Assembly: GCA_022925895.1 (NCBI GenBank) | Contig: JAKSYS010000127.1 | Coordinates: 1-64,000, forward strand | From: Fragilaria crotonensis | Taxonomy: Eukaryota; Bacillariophyta; Fragilariophyceae; Fragilariales; Fragilariaceae | Direction: 5' to 3' | DNA length: 64,000 nt | In this document: positions 35,363 to 46,906 of the stretch, one piece after another | Layout of the letters: the number at the start of each line of letters is the position of its first letter | Numbering within the stretch: the stretch's first letter is position 1 | The notes under the pieces: model-generated | Told to the model about the DNA's origin: nothing | The model's input: the letters and a program-made list of their open reading frames with translations, nothing else | The model's database searches: none | Program-made: the position numbers and the translations under genes

Positions 35363-36907
35363 GTGCGCGCCAACTTAGCTCGCGGCAATCACAAATCGGC
35401 CCGAGGCCACGAGGCAAAGTTGATATCCATGCTGAAGGACGAAGCCTCAAGGGGTTGGCAGCTACCACTGCCGCGAGAAGCCGCCTTAGAGATCAAGGGA
35501 TGCGAGGTCGCGCCTCTGGGGATGGTCGCGCAGACGTCGATCGACGAGAAAGGAAATTCAATAGAGAAACTCCGACTGACACATGACCAGTCATTCAGCC
35601 CGAGCGGAGTGGCAGGACGAAGCGTAAATGAACGCGTGGACACATCCCAACTGACAGAAGCACGTTTCGGAAAAGCATTCAGCAGACTCATGTACCACAT
35701 CTCGTTCCTGCGCCAACTATGGCCAGACGAGCCTATCTGGATGACGAAGGTCGACTGCAAATCCGCCTACAGACGAATCCATCTCAAAGCAGCCACAGCC
35801 ATGAAGTCCTGCACGAGTATCGACGACCTGCTGTTAGTGGCGCTGAGGATGACGTTCGGTGGAGCGCCAAACCCATCGCAATGGAGCGACGTGTCGGAGA
35901 TGATCACGGACTTGGCAAACGACCTTGTCCGCAGGGACGACTGGGATCCGAGCGTCTACCACTCGCCGCACCAGCACCTCCTGGACACCGAAGGGGCAGT
36001 GGACAATGACAAAGGGTCGGTCGACAAAATGAGTGTTTTCGGCAAGGCGGACTACTTCGCAGTGAACTATCCACCCTACGACGACCTCCCTCGCTTCGAC
36101 TGCTACCTGGACGACATTTTTGGGGCCTTCAACCCCCGCGACGCAGAAAAGAGCGCTGCCGCGATCCCGCTGGCGCTCCACCTGGTCGGGAGGCCTTGCG
36201 ACCCCGAGGTTAAGGAGACTTTTCCCAGAGACGATATCCTTGCGATCCCAAAGTTCCTGGCCGAGGCCAAACCATCCGAGAGGAAGATGATCCTCGGATG
36301 GATCGTGGACACACGCCGCTTCGTCGTCGCACTGCCTCACGATAAGCACATGAGCTGGACGCAAGCCGTTGACAGGATGCTGACGCACAGACATGCCTTC
36401 GTGACGACGAGAGACCTAGAGACGACCCTCGGACGTTTTAGCCACGCCGCCTACGTCATCCCTTACGCAAGACACTTTATGGGAAGGCTATACAAGGCCT
36501 GCGAGCGTTCGAAGCAGGCCGGGAAGGCGAGACTGACCAAACCCCAACTGGACGACCTGATTCTGTGGAAGGCTTTCCTTCAGAAGGCGTCGCGAGGTAT
36601 CTCGATCAACAGGCTGGTTTGCCGGTGGCCGACGCGCATAGTGAGGGTGGACGCATGCCCACAAGGCATCGGAGGCTACTGCCTCAAGAGCGGCCTGGCG
36701 TGGCGATATCAGCTACCAGAGCACCTGCTGGGGCGAGCGACCCTAAACACTCTCGAGTTCCTTGCTGCCTTTGTGGGGATGATCGTGGAATTCCACGAAG
36801 GGGCCGCGTGGACGGACGAAGACGTTCTGCTCAGTCAGGAGACAGCACCTCAGCAGCGGGATGGCTTGCTAAGTCGAACTTCAACGACGATTGTCCGCTT
36901 CACCTGA
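35363..36907 (+). mobile_element. DIRS-like element: reverse transcriptase and RNase H part
   Basis: The reverse transcriptase region shows TKVDCKSAYRRIHL, a LRMTFGGAPNPSQW segment and the FDCYLDDIFGAF active-site block. Downstream, RIVRVDACPQGIGGYC and LNTLEFLAAFVGM fit the RNase H-like domain of DIRS elements. This is the best conserved part of the element. Confidence 0.82.
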
Positions 36908-38195
36908 CGATAGCCCGAGCGTTCGCTGATTTCTGCCTCACGCACGAGATAGACCACTACACGCAGTGGTTCCCGGGAAAGAGAACAAGGTGGCGGACAT
37001 GCTCTCGAGATTTCGCTCTAGACGACGCGGCACTGACAGACTTGATCACGAAAAACTGCTCACCGTTTGTTCCACAGAACTTCAGGATCATCCCTTTGCG
37101 GCCAGCCCTTATTTCGCAGATTGGAGGCTGGCTGCAGCTGCTGCCCAAAACGCAGCTCTTGCCGACTCAACCCGTGCCAAGCGCGATAGCAGCTGGCGCT
37201 GTTACGAAAGATTCCTCGGACGAATCGACGGAGTCGGGAGGGAGCCTTTTCTCCAAGGACTCGGACGAGAAGCGAAAGCAGAAACGTTCGCCTGCTTCGC
37301 CGCCGCCCTTCGGGACGGACGGCTTCGCTCCCGACAACCTCAGGAAGCTGGCAATGGACCCTTGTCCGGTTCCATTCGTGCCACCCTCGACGGTGTGGCT
37401 CAGGCCTTCAGGCTTAACAAATTTGAGAGCCCAATCCACGACGCCGCCGGACGACTCGACCCCTTCTGGCTTTACAACTGAAACGTTACGCCGACGAGGA
37501 CCCAGGACCTACCCACAGCAGGCGCTGCCGTTAGAGGTGATTCGAAAGGTTCGATCCTGGGCAAGAAACGAGACGGACATCGCTATTGGACAACTTGTGG
37601 TGGTCGCGTTCTTTTTCGCCATGAGGTCGTGCGAATATTCCGATGTCGGAAGCCGACGGACGACATCAGTGATCAGAGTGGACGACGTTCGTTTCCGACA
37701 GAAGGGACAGGACCTGCAGACAACCGACCGAGGACAACTGGAGAATGCCGACACCGTGTCGATCACCTTCCGGCGACAAAGAACGGGGACAAAGGCGCGA
37801 CAGTGACTCAGCATCGAAACGACAGGCAGGGACAAACGGACATCTGCCCCGTCCGCGTGCTAGCGGACCTGACGACGAGGGTACGGAGTTACGATTGCCA
37901 TTCACGGACGAACCCGAAGATTAACGCCGTCAGGACGCAGGACTCAGACGAACCCCAACACATCTCTTCCAAGTCCATACTGAGGCAGCTCAGGATGGCG
38001 ACGACTCTCGCAGGGAGGAGAGGCTTGGCCTCCAGGCGAGTGGCATCGGCACTCACTCGATCAGATCAGGCGCCGCGATGGCCATGCACCTCGCCGGAGT
38101 TCCAAGTGAGACGATTCAGATGGTGGGGAGGTGGCGAAGCCAGACGTTCATGAGATACCTCCGAATTCAAGTGCCGGACTCGACACTCGGGTAGC
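36900..38195 (+). mobile_element. DIRS-like element: tyrosine recombinase part
   Basis: A segment near 37.5-37.8 kb resembles the central part of phage-integrase-like recombinases (IGQLVVVAFFFAMRSCEYS). The region at about 38.05-38.17 kb carries the conserved C-terminal box with the SGAAMAMHLAG and MVGRW pattern. Such recombinases insert DIRS cDNA through a circular intermediate. Confidence 0.75.
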
Positions 38196-38268
38196 CGCAC
38201 GCATGACGAGTCGACAATCTTTCTACACGATCGCCCCAGATTCTGCGGACGAACGACAACCGGAAAAT

Positions 38269-38561
38269 GGCGGAAACCAGGTCGACTCACAATCGCGCGA
38301 CGGACCCCGCTAGATAACTATCACGGGACCGACACCGCGAGACGAACCAGGAGAGAGACAAAACTATTAGGACCAGATTCCGATGCCATCTATTTATTTC
38401 TACTAGTCTCACGAGCACAAAGAGAAACGAGAATGACCACAGACAACACACGAATCGACGCGACAGTGCGCGAGACAACGGTACGACGAAACCACGAAGC
38501 AGACGACTCATCCGACTAAACGGACTTAGAGAAATTTGGACAAGACTCGGAATTTATTTCG
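38269..38561 (+). repeat. Split direct repeat B1
   Basis: About 293 bp, beginning GGCGGAAACCAGGTCGAC and ending AATTTATTTCGTG, directly joined to A2. It matches B2 (38817-39105) except for a few length differences in short runs. Confidence 0.9.
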
Positions 38562-38718
38562 TGGCATGTCCGAAGATCGGGAAAGGACGGGCAGTCGCCA
38601 TCAGACAGACGAACACGAGACACAGACAGACGAACACCACGACACAACACAACACAAGATACGAATTGCTCACAATCCGAACGAACTCGAATCGACAAAG
38701 ACACTACTCTAGTTAATC
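38562..38718 (+). repeat. Split direct repeat A2
   Basis: Second copy of A1, joined directly to B1 on its left and followed by a 98-bp linker (38719-38816) with a GGCGCC palindrome. Confidence 0.9.
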
Positions 38719-38816
38719 CCACCCACCCACACCTCCTCTCCTGGCCCGATGCCTAGGTTCATCGGCGCCCCTGGCGCCGGTTACCTCCTGGCCATGCTCT
38801 GCATGGGGCGGAAACC

Positions 38817-39105
38817 AGGTCGACTCACAATCGCGCGACGGACCCCCGCTAGATAACTATCACGGGACCGACACCGCGAGACGAACCAGGAGAGAGAGAC
38901 AAAACTATTAGGACCAGATTCCGATGCCATCTATTTATTTCTACTAGTCTCACGAGCACAAAAGAGAAACGAGAATGACCACAGACAACACACGAATCGA
39001 CGCGACAGTGCGCGAGACAACGGTACGACGAAACCACGAAGCAGACGACTCATCCGACTAAACGGACTTAGAGAAATTTGGACAAGACTCGGAATTTATT
39101 TCGTG
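38817..39105 (+). repeat. Split direct repeat B2
   Basis: Second copy of B1, forming the right end of the DIRS-like element. Host sequence resumes at TGAAAGAAATAG. Confidence 0.9.
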
Positions 39106-41405
39106 TGAAAGAAATAGCGCTGCGCCTCATGGGGAACAATGTTTTGAAATGGCACCAGAAGCAAATGATTCTGTCACGGTCATTTATGTTTGTTATAGTT
39201 TAGAAATATAGAAGATTCTACTTGGATGACTCTGGTGAGGCGAAACCCCTCAGAAAAACTACGACTACCAAGTTCGTTCTTCGTTCGGTTTCTTTAAGAA
39301 ATATTTTATCAATGACTTTCTCAATGTGTGACGATATACAGTGTATATATCAGCGAACTTTTTTCATCTCGCATCGCGTTCTGCGCAGACGTTTTTTTTG
39401 TGTCCCGTTTTCCGTCACCATGTTCATTCTGTACACATAACCCATCCATTCCTGAATCAACTTTGATGTTCGAGTGCGCCTTGGGACTGGGGACTCAAAA
39501 CAGCAACGTCACGTTGACGAAACAAAGAGACCTTTCCTATATATGATACATGGCTGGTGGCTGGTTCATTGCCCATTTTCATTTGCCTTTGTTGTCACCA
39601 ATGGCAGTGGATAAAATTATTGTCTCACCATTTGATTCAACTTGCAGAACAAGTCCGATAGGCTACCCATCATCGCACTGCGCGGTCCTGTTTTGGAATT
39701 ATAAAGGTAGGATATGCATTTCTGTCACTCCTATGGACTCAATCACACACTTGTTCACTAGGAACCCTTGAGATTCTTTCTTGAAGAAATCTACCTGCAT
39801 CTGTGGAACAGGAAATGGCTTGCAAATGTATTGGGTGAGAGTCCTCCACCATTCCCAATGAATCTTTTTCAGTAGTAGTAGCCTATACTATTTCTTCAAT
39901 CCTCATGCGTCCGCTGTCAAATAAGTCATTGCGACTGCATTTTCTGACTTGGGTTCAATAGTTGTTGATATTCGATCACTTTGTTCACCAAAATTATTTG
40001 ATTCTTTTCTTTCCTTTATTTCCATGGCAAGCATGTCTTCATCCTTCTTCAATGAAAAGTTGCTGTTTCTCCTTGAAGTGTCATCAAGACAACACGGCCT
40101 TCCATTTCAATTATCTCTTTACCTGAGTAACAAATGTCAATTTTCAGCTCCTTTAACACATTGCAAGCAAGTATAGCATCACATCAACAAACATTTTTGG
40201 TATTGTGTACCCAAGCTTTCAGGTAATGACAATAAATAAAGCGTCGTGACATACGATTTACACATCATGTCAGAGCCACCAAGCGGCATCCTCGCTCGTT
40301 GTTCTATCGGAGGAGAAATGGTTATGGTTCCCTTTGGCAGTTTATATTTCTCTTCACAAATGAATTAGTGCTCCCAATTTGTTGGCTGTTGACTAATCTC
40401 CTCCTGCATAATTGTGCAGGGAACCGATCCTTTCCCATTCGGATTCTCTTGTTTTTCTTGTTACCATAAAACAATTCACATGAAAACCATGCATGCTCAC
40501 ACAAACTATATACTCCACCTAAAGTTGGTTGCGACTCCTTATAACCATTGTTCTGTGATTCTCAGTTCCATTTAGGAGTCCCACCATTGGTCAAGAAATA
40601 GTGATCATGACAACTTGTTTTGATCGTGGACTCCTTGCAACATTCCCCGCTGTTGTTACGATTACGTTTGTGTTGGAGTCATTCTTTGACTGCCATTCCC
40701 ATCATTGTTTTAATAATAAGTGGTGTCCTTGCACCTTGAAACATTTCCTCAACCCTGGAATTGTTATTCTTGCCTAGGTTGCCTGTCCTTGGCCGGCAAT
40801 TGTCACCGTTGGGACTAAGAAAGCATTCTCACTTCTCGAACCTTGAACCATTTCGTCGACCCTGGAATTGATATTCTTGTCTGGGTTGCCTGTTCTTGGC
40901 CGGTAATTGTCCCCATAGTAGGGATTAAGAAAGCATTCTCGCTATTTGTGTCTGACATGAATAGCAGGGCAAGGCTCCTCATTCTGAGTTCGACGATGAT
41001 TGCTGCCTGTCATTTCTGCCACCACTCCAATTGTGACAGCTGAGCACGCCTTTTTTAAACAGGTCCACTCAAGTTGCAATACATGCTATCCAAAGAAAGA
41101 AACAGTAGAAGTGGTATTTGAAACCTTCCAAGTCCTCTTTCATCTCTGATCAGAAAGCGCAACCTTGAAGGAAAAAAGTATACGAAGACCGAAACCCTCC
41201 TGCTTCGAACACAATTGCGCGCAGATCGAAGTCCATCGTGACTCATGATGACTCATGACTCATGACCATCAAAGCGACACGCACGGAATTCCTTGGTACG
41301 GGCAATAGCGACCAGAGGTCGCTTTTGCAAGAGTGCGCGAAGCGTAACGGTCGCGAACACCTTTAAGTAAAAAAAGATTGTATGTAACTAGACTTGCGAA
41401 TGGTG
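39106..41405. other. Intergenic, probable old element remnants
   Basis: No intact gene. Around 40.3-40.6 kb the minus strand has short protein-like stretches rich in H, C, N and K that could be remains of an old gag-like region, but they are too decayed to name. A two-copy 107-bp tandem repeat lies at 40734-40948. Confidence 0.3.
40734..40948. repeat. 107-bp tandem duplication, two diverged copies
   Basis: Both copies share CCTTGAA, CCCTGGAATTG, GGTTGCCTGT, CTTGGCCGG and AAGAAAGCATTCTC at the same offsets. They differ at roughly one position in seven, so the duplication is old. Confidence 0.75.
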
Positions 41406-41508
41406 TTGCACCCAGATGAGTTGACTACCTGAGAATTTACATGGTGCATCCTTGATTGGTAAGGATCCCCCACTTAAATTTTGAGGTAGTCAACTTGTCT
41501 GGGTGCAA
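41406..41508. repeat. Imperfect palindrome, 33-bp arms
   Basis: TTGCACCCAGA with AGTTGACTACCT at 41406-41438 is repeated inverted at 41476-41508, with about four mismatches in 33 bases and a 37-bp loop. It lies about 270 bp upstream of the first cassette gene, and could be a small fold-back element, an end of a larger element, or a regulatory hairpin. Confidence 0.7.
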
Positions 41509-41680
41509 AAGTAGGTTTTAGGCTTCAAGTGGGTAGGTCATAATATTCCGACGAAAATGTCCGGCTCAAAACCTGATAGAGACGTGCAATGAACGTAGAG
41601 GTCATTTCAGAATTCTCACGGTTGCAGAGCAAAAAGATTTTGTCGTTACCCTCCATCCATGGGACGAGATTACTTCTGAA

Positions 41681-44600
41681 GTGTGTGATTGTGATCATCT
41701 CCCCCACTCGTACCCTCATCCCCAAAAGCCGCTTCTGGTACCGTTACAATATCTTCAGCAGGCATCGCAAAAAGGGATGGTTCAAACACGATCTGGAAAT
41801 GTTGTTATTCACACGGAAGCTTCGTATGGACGAGCAGCGAGGAGCGAATCGTCAAGGAAGCGCCGGAAAAGAAAGGCAGAAAATGATCAGAATGCAGCAA
41901 ATGCGACAACACCAAGGAGACGGGCACCTACAAGATCACAAATTCAATATGATGAGGCATTAGCAACTCCTCCCGGTGCATCTGCTAGGGTTGGAAGCAC
42001 CCCATCGCCCAACAAGACTGATCGAATTCTACGAGGTACTACAAGAAAACCACGATGCTCCGACTTTGGAAAGACACGTCACTTTGCATTTCATGGTCAA
42101 GGATTCATGTTCTGCAATGCCTGTGATTTGTGGGATGCTCTCCCACCTGATGCAACCAATAAAGTGTCAATTGATTCGCTCAAGTTTGGTTGCACTGCCA
42201 ATCATACCTACTTCTCGCATCCGACTACACTCCGGAAACAAGACTGTTATATACGACGAAAGAGGAAAGTGGTGATCCCCATACTCAACGTGCAACGCAG
42301 GGTTGTACCAAACTATGGTGTTGCCTTCAACGAAGAATCGGATTCTTCTTTCGCATCAAGTTTTGATGGTGAGGTTGTTGTAGTTGATCAAGGTAATGGC
42401 GGCAGCAGTGCACACCACAATAACAACAATTCTCGCACGACGACAACAAGTTCAACCGATGACCCAAGTGACAACGACGACAATCAACCAATCCTTGGAA
42501 GCTCAACTACAAATGCGATGCCGATGGATGTGATAGCTACTACCACAGCAGGTGTCGGCTCTTCTATCACTGATGTTGAGAGCAGTCTGCTGAATGTACA
42601 ACAGCATGCACTAGTGGTCGAACAACTTAAAGGTAAGATTGCGTTGCTGCAAGAAAGGAATGATCGGCTAGTCAGAGAAGTCAAAGCCCTACAATGCAAA
42701 GTAATGAAACATAACGCAACGACAACCGATGAGGGTGCTACTGTTGGTGCACTTTCCACCAGCAGTCGGAACGAGAGCTTCACGCAACAAGTTCTTGCAG
42801 CCTTGAATGGTGTCCTGCAAAAGCATCGACGCTGGAGTGCAAATCGAGTCGGTGCTTTAGTTGCAAAAGCTGTTTGGAATCATGACACGTATCTTCCACA
42901 TCTGCTTCGGCATGCTCGCAAACATTTGCGAGAAAAGGTCTTCACTACTTACAATATCCTACGAGAAATGGATCTCGCTGGAGGCACGCTCTCCTACGAA
43001 GGAATCGAAGTGTTGAGACGTGTGGAGACATGCGGTGTGAAGAGATTCCGAGGCTCAATGATACCATCAAAGTCTGAGCTTAAACGAATGGCTGGAGTTG
43101 TCGAATGGTTTGCAAGAGAGCATTGCCCATTCGAATTACAGCAAACCAAAAAGGGTGAGTCGGTTCAGTTCAATTATGGGAAGGCAATGTTGTGCATAAC
43201 GCAAGCATTCCACCTGGATACGATTGGAAAATTGCGAAGCTTATCGATCGCATCCTCAATTGATGGGGCCTCACTGTCAAAGAATCTTTCAGTCATTGCT
43301 GGGGGGATCAAGATTACTGACCGTGCTGCTCGGTGTCCAATAACATGCAGACCTTTGCTTGACAATCCGTGTACAATGAGTGCACAGTCTCGGAACCTTT
43401 GCATTCCATTGAAGATCATGATGGGGCGGGAGACCAAGGAAACCTTTGTTGAATTCGGTTCCCTTTCAAGTTTCTTGACAATCTTGCCGATGAAGCAACT
43501 ATTCCTCCCGAGATGGCAGGATTTCTACCTTTCTCGTGCATGACCAACTGTGACCTGTCAGCACAGTGGAAGGGTTTGTGCAAAGGTGGTGCGGCAAAGA
43601 TTCATACACTTCCTTGCACTGGGTGTGCAACGGAGTCAGATGAGTTAGCCACTCCAAACCCAGAACGTTGCACAAGATGGTGCATCGAGCATTCCATTGA
43701 CCCAGATTGGCTTTGTTATCACAAGCCTATGGCGACGCCCGAGAGAGTTGTTGCAATGCAGGCTGAAGTTGAGGAACTTGTATCGACACTAGAGAGGGCT
43801 CTCATTGAGATTCTTGCCGAGTCAAAAGTTACTCGCCACGATATTGAACTCGACACTCCACCAGAAAGTTCGGTCAACGACAATGCCTCCATCCACTTTT
43901 GCCCCAACAGCGCAAGTCAGAGGCACTCATTTTCTCGTTTACTAACAAATGAACTGATTCTGCGAGGGCTCGACATCAACGGAAGCTTGGAAATCAGGCG
44001 AGAAGGATTAAGAGTTGCTCTCAAAGGTGAAGCAACGATAGTTAGGCTTTCGAAAGAGATTGCTCATGGCGAGGTTAAGGAAGGAGCCTACTTTCTACTG
44101 ATGCAGAGGTGAAGCAACGATAGTTAGGCTTTCGAAAGAGATTGCTCATGGCGAGGTTAAGGAAGGAGCCTACTTTCTACTGATGCAGACTCTCCCGTGT
44201 GTGCTTCACATGGAGAATCGAAATGGCATAAAGATTCTCTCGATGCTGCTTGTTGAAGGAATGTCAAATGCAAAAAAGCGGCTTATATACAATGATGTCA
44301 AGGCTGAGGGTACGAGAGTAACTCGTTTCGTTACAGACATGGAAGATATAATCAATCGATCAATATTAGGAACAGACGAAGACCCGTGTCAATGGATGTG
44401 CCCATTTGATTTCCAGAAAAAGGAGCTTGGTCCCATAACCATGGACAATGTTCGAACTCGACGTATCATCGATGCACTTGATCTGATTGTGGATCTTTGT
44501 GTGATAGATGACGCTCGCAAAGCGCGATGGATGACAGGACTTAACCATTACAGGATTGCTATGGTACTACTAAGAAAGAAGGAGGATTTTACGAATGACA

Positions 44601-45001
44601 TGATTGCATCGTATCAGAGTCATGCCGACAAATTCTACCAGGCATGGCTTCAGCTTTGGCAAAAGGAGGGTGTAACAAATTATCTTCATATGATGGGGTC
44701 CGGTCACATCGCTGACTATCTCTACAAGTGGAAGAATCTCTATCGCTTCTCGCAGCAAGGCTGGGAGGCGATGAACTCACTCATCAAGACATTCTTCTTT
44801 CGACGAACTAGTCATGGTGGCGGCGTTCGGGGAGCTGGCAACAAGAAGTCTCGGCTTATTCCAATAGCACGATGGTTACAAAGGCGGATGATATTTCTTT
44901 GTCGCATCGACGAAAGTGTGATCCATCAATACACAGCAGATCATCCTATGCCCGAGGGTTTCTGCACACAAGCATCATCACAAGATGATGTATACGACTA
45001 A
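41681..45001 (+). CDS. Large conserved-looking protein of unassigned, possibly transposon-derived family
   Basis: The likely start is the ATG at 41777 (MVQTRSGNVVIHTEAS), since the upstream extension is poor. A basic KRRKRK stretch is followed by a Cys/His segment (CSDFGKTRHFAFHGQGFMFCNAC), a low-complexity N/T/S region, and a coiled coil (LKGKIALLQERNDRLVREVKALQ). A large globular part follows, with IASSIDGASLSKNLSVIAGGIKI, LSAQWKGLCKGGAAK with nearby Cys pairs, TLPCVLHMENRNGIKIL, and GSGHIADYLYKWKNLYRFSQQGWEAMNSLIKTFFFRR. I recall similar large proteins as dispersed families in algae and invertebrates but cannot name the superfamily, and no DDE triad is certain. The reading changes frame once near 43.46 kb and again across an exact 82-bp tandem duplication at 44.0-44.2 kb, which may be an intron. 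An intact protein would be about 1,050-1,100 residues. Confidence 0.6.
44025..44188 (+). repeat. Exact 82-bp tandem duplication starting with AGGT; candidate newborn intron
   Basis: Copies 44025-44106 and 44107-44188 are identical by eye. Each begins AGGTGAAGC and ends CTACTGATGCAG. The coding frame before the first copy and the frame after the second differ by one, as 82 is not a multiple of three. Splicing from the GT at 44027 to the AG at 44107-44108 would remove exactly 82 nucleotides and rejoin the two frames. A CTGAT branch-point-like word lies just before the acceptor. The alternative is a plain duplication error in the cell or the assembly. Confidence 0.85.
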
Positions 45002-45045
45002 CGAGAAGCACTATACTTCTACCTGAATTTTATCTTAGCCTGAAT

Positions 45046-46405
45046 TCAATCAACACCTTTGTTGTGTTGCGGATAACAACACTTAGCGCAAACGTAAGTA
45101 GCATGTATGCTTACCACTCGGTAGAGACATCCGTCGTGATCCTCAAACTCACTCCCGTTCATGATCATTCCTTGGTGATGATCCTCCTGCACCACATCCT
45201 CGGGATCACAGGGATATGGATTGCAACGATGAATCAATGAAGACAACAGTGGATCACATTCCTCAGTCGCAACAAGACCTCTTCTTGAAGAATACGTGAA
45301 TCGCCTGTATCGAATGGTTATGAACAATTCATTACATCCGTCAAATTCCAGATCGATGCCATCGCGAACAGTCTTGGAATTAAAGCCAGGTTCGTGGTCA
45401 TCAGAACCACAGACCACGTTGATGATGTCATTCTGCCACAGGCTTTTAGGTGCTGATATTTTGGGCAGTCGACATCGCTGCCCTGCAGTTGTTGATTCTC
45501 CAAAACATAACAGAGATGCTGAAGATGAGCCTTTGTCTCGAATCTTAGAATGGTGCAGCGCTTACTAACTTGAGCAGCTTTAACAACCAACCCACTTTCG
45601 ATAACTCTATGCCGTCGGGTTCGAGATGAAACTCCACAGCCAGCAGCATCAAAAATGTTGTCGAACTGTAATCGAAGAAACCCCCATGCCTCGGCGGTGA
45701 AATTTGACAAGCGACAGACTTCTTTTCCATAAAGTCCTTGTTGGTGTGAATATCGTCCTAGTAACCTCGTCATCTCCAGCTTCACACAGATCACGCTATT
45801 CCACATCCTACTGGGAAAACAATCATGGTATCGTGAGTTTTGGTAGCTTGATGGAAAAGGAAGGCAGCAGTTGTCCGGCAGCTTGATTAGAATCGGTTGA
45901 TCATTTCCGAGGTGGGACCGATACCTTACTACAAACGCGAATGTCATTCCCTGACAAGTGTAGAAAAGATTGCTGGTATCCTGCAGCGATGCCATGGTAA
46001 ACACGAATGCCAGGTTCATTATCTCATCACTTGAAATTGTTCGAATCTCTTGTGTCTGCACAATTTCGGCTAGATGCCGTAGATGATTTTCATCCAGCAA
46101 TCTTGGATGCAAAAGCCTTCTGTCGCTGAAAAGTCATTCAATCGCTTGAATATATTCACTTGGACTGAAGTTCTGCTTGATGGCAGGCTGGTTTCTGCAC
46201 CAACAATTCTCGCCACTGTCATACAAGCATCCTGACTTCTGGTTTCAATGCTCGTGTTTCGTGGTGCCAGTAGCACAAATGTACCTGGCAGAAGATCCGC
46301 CTTGAGTGTTCGGCTGTAACATGCCATTGGAACTTCGTTTTGCTCGCAATGGGGCTCAACCCTGTCCCAAGAAAAGGAGCCGGCTGGAACTGCTGCGGTG
46401 ATCAT
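45046..46405 (-). CDS. Hypothetical protein, convergent with the large cassette gene
   Basis: Unrecognised. The N-terminal part (from 46405) reads as a structured protein (SFSWDRVEPHCEQNEVPMACYS...LPGTFVLLAPRN). The middle (45318-46112) has HLRHLAEIVQTQEIRTISSDEIMNLAFVFTM. The C-terminal part (45046-45417) has FDGCNELFITIRYRRFTYSS and ends with a Cys/His-rich tail (HATYVCAKCCYPQHN). Two frame changes (near 46.1 and 45.45 kb) link these parts. Both fit a single missing base in a short T or C run. The total is about 440 residues. The stop codons of this gene and of the plus-strand cassette gene are only about 50 bases apart, so the two are tail to tail. The shared location suggests one accessory unit, which is inference. 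Confidence 0.45.
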
Positions 46406-46906
46406 GATGGTGAGTAGCTGACACCTTCGACGTTCTCCTTGTTGGAGGTGAACTCGAGAAGGGTGCGATGGTCTCTATTATGTAACAGACCAGCACTTCA
46501 TAAGAAAAGACGTTATCCATCTGAAAGAATTTACTTACGCAAGAACTGTTTACATGACGTTACAAATAATTCAGATTAAATAGTAAACCAGTAAGAAGTA
46601 AGTAAACACGACATCGATAATTATTCAGATGCATATATCAACATAGAGTGCCTAACCTGAAATGGTCGAGACATCCGGAAAAGTCATGAGGGCCCTTGGT
46701 CGCTATTCCTACAGTAGCTAGTACCAGGTAGTTAATAAAACTCATGGGTTCACCAACAGCACCAGCATCATCGTCAACACGCAGCTCATACACAACGTTA
46801 ACAACTGTCAAACTATTTGTAGATGTGGTCGAGGCTGAAGAACAACAGAGAGCAGCTATTCTCAAGAAAGGTTTACTTTTTGTTCTCATAATAGAGTGTA
46901 CTCTCA

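Larger units (their letters stand above)
32187..39105 (+). mobile_element. DIRS-like tyrosine-recombinase retroelement with split direct repeats
   Basis: About 6.9 kb. Terminal structure is A1 (32187-32343), internal region, B1 (38269-38561), A2 (38562-38718), a short linker, then B2 (38817-39105). This A1-B1-A2-B2 pattern is the split direct repeat layout known from PAT and Ngaro-type DIRS elements. The internal region carries, in order, a gag-like part, a reverse transcriptase with a YLDD-type active site, an RNase H-like part and a tyrosine recombinase in place of a DDE integrase. Overlapping reading frames are normal in this family. The copy looks nearly whole, with an estimated three to five interruptions. 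A1 and A2 look identical by eye and B1 and B2 differ only slightly, so the insertion is probably young. No target duplication is expected for recombinase-based insertion and none is evident. Confidence 0.85.

Noticed and set aside
39222-40176. Several short plus-strand frames
   Set aside because: All under 80 codons, AT-rich and without domains. More likely remnants of old elements or chance.
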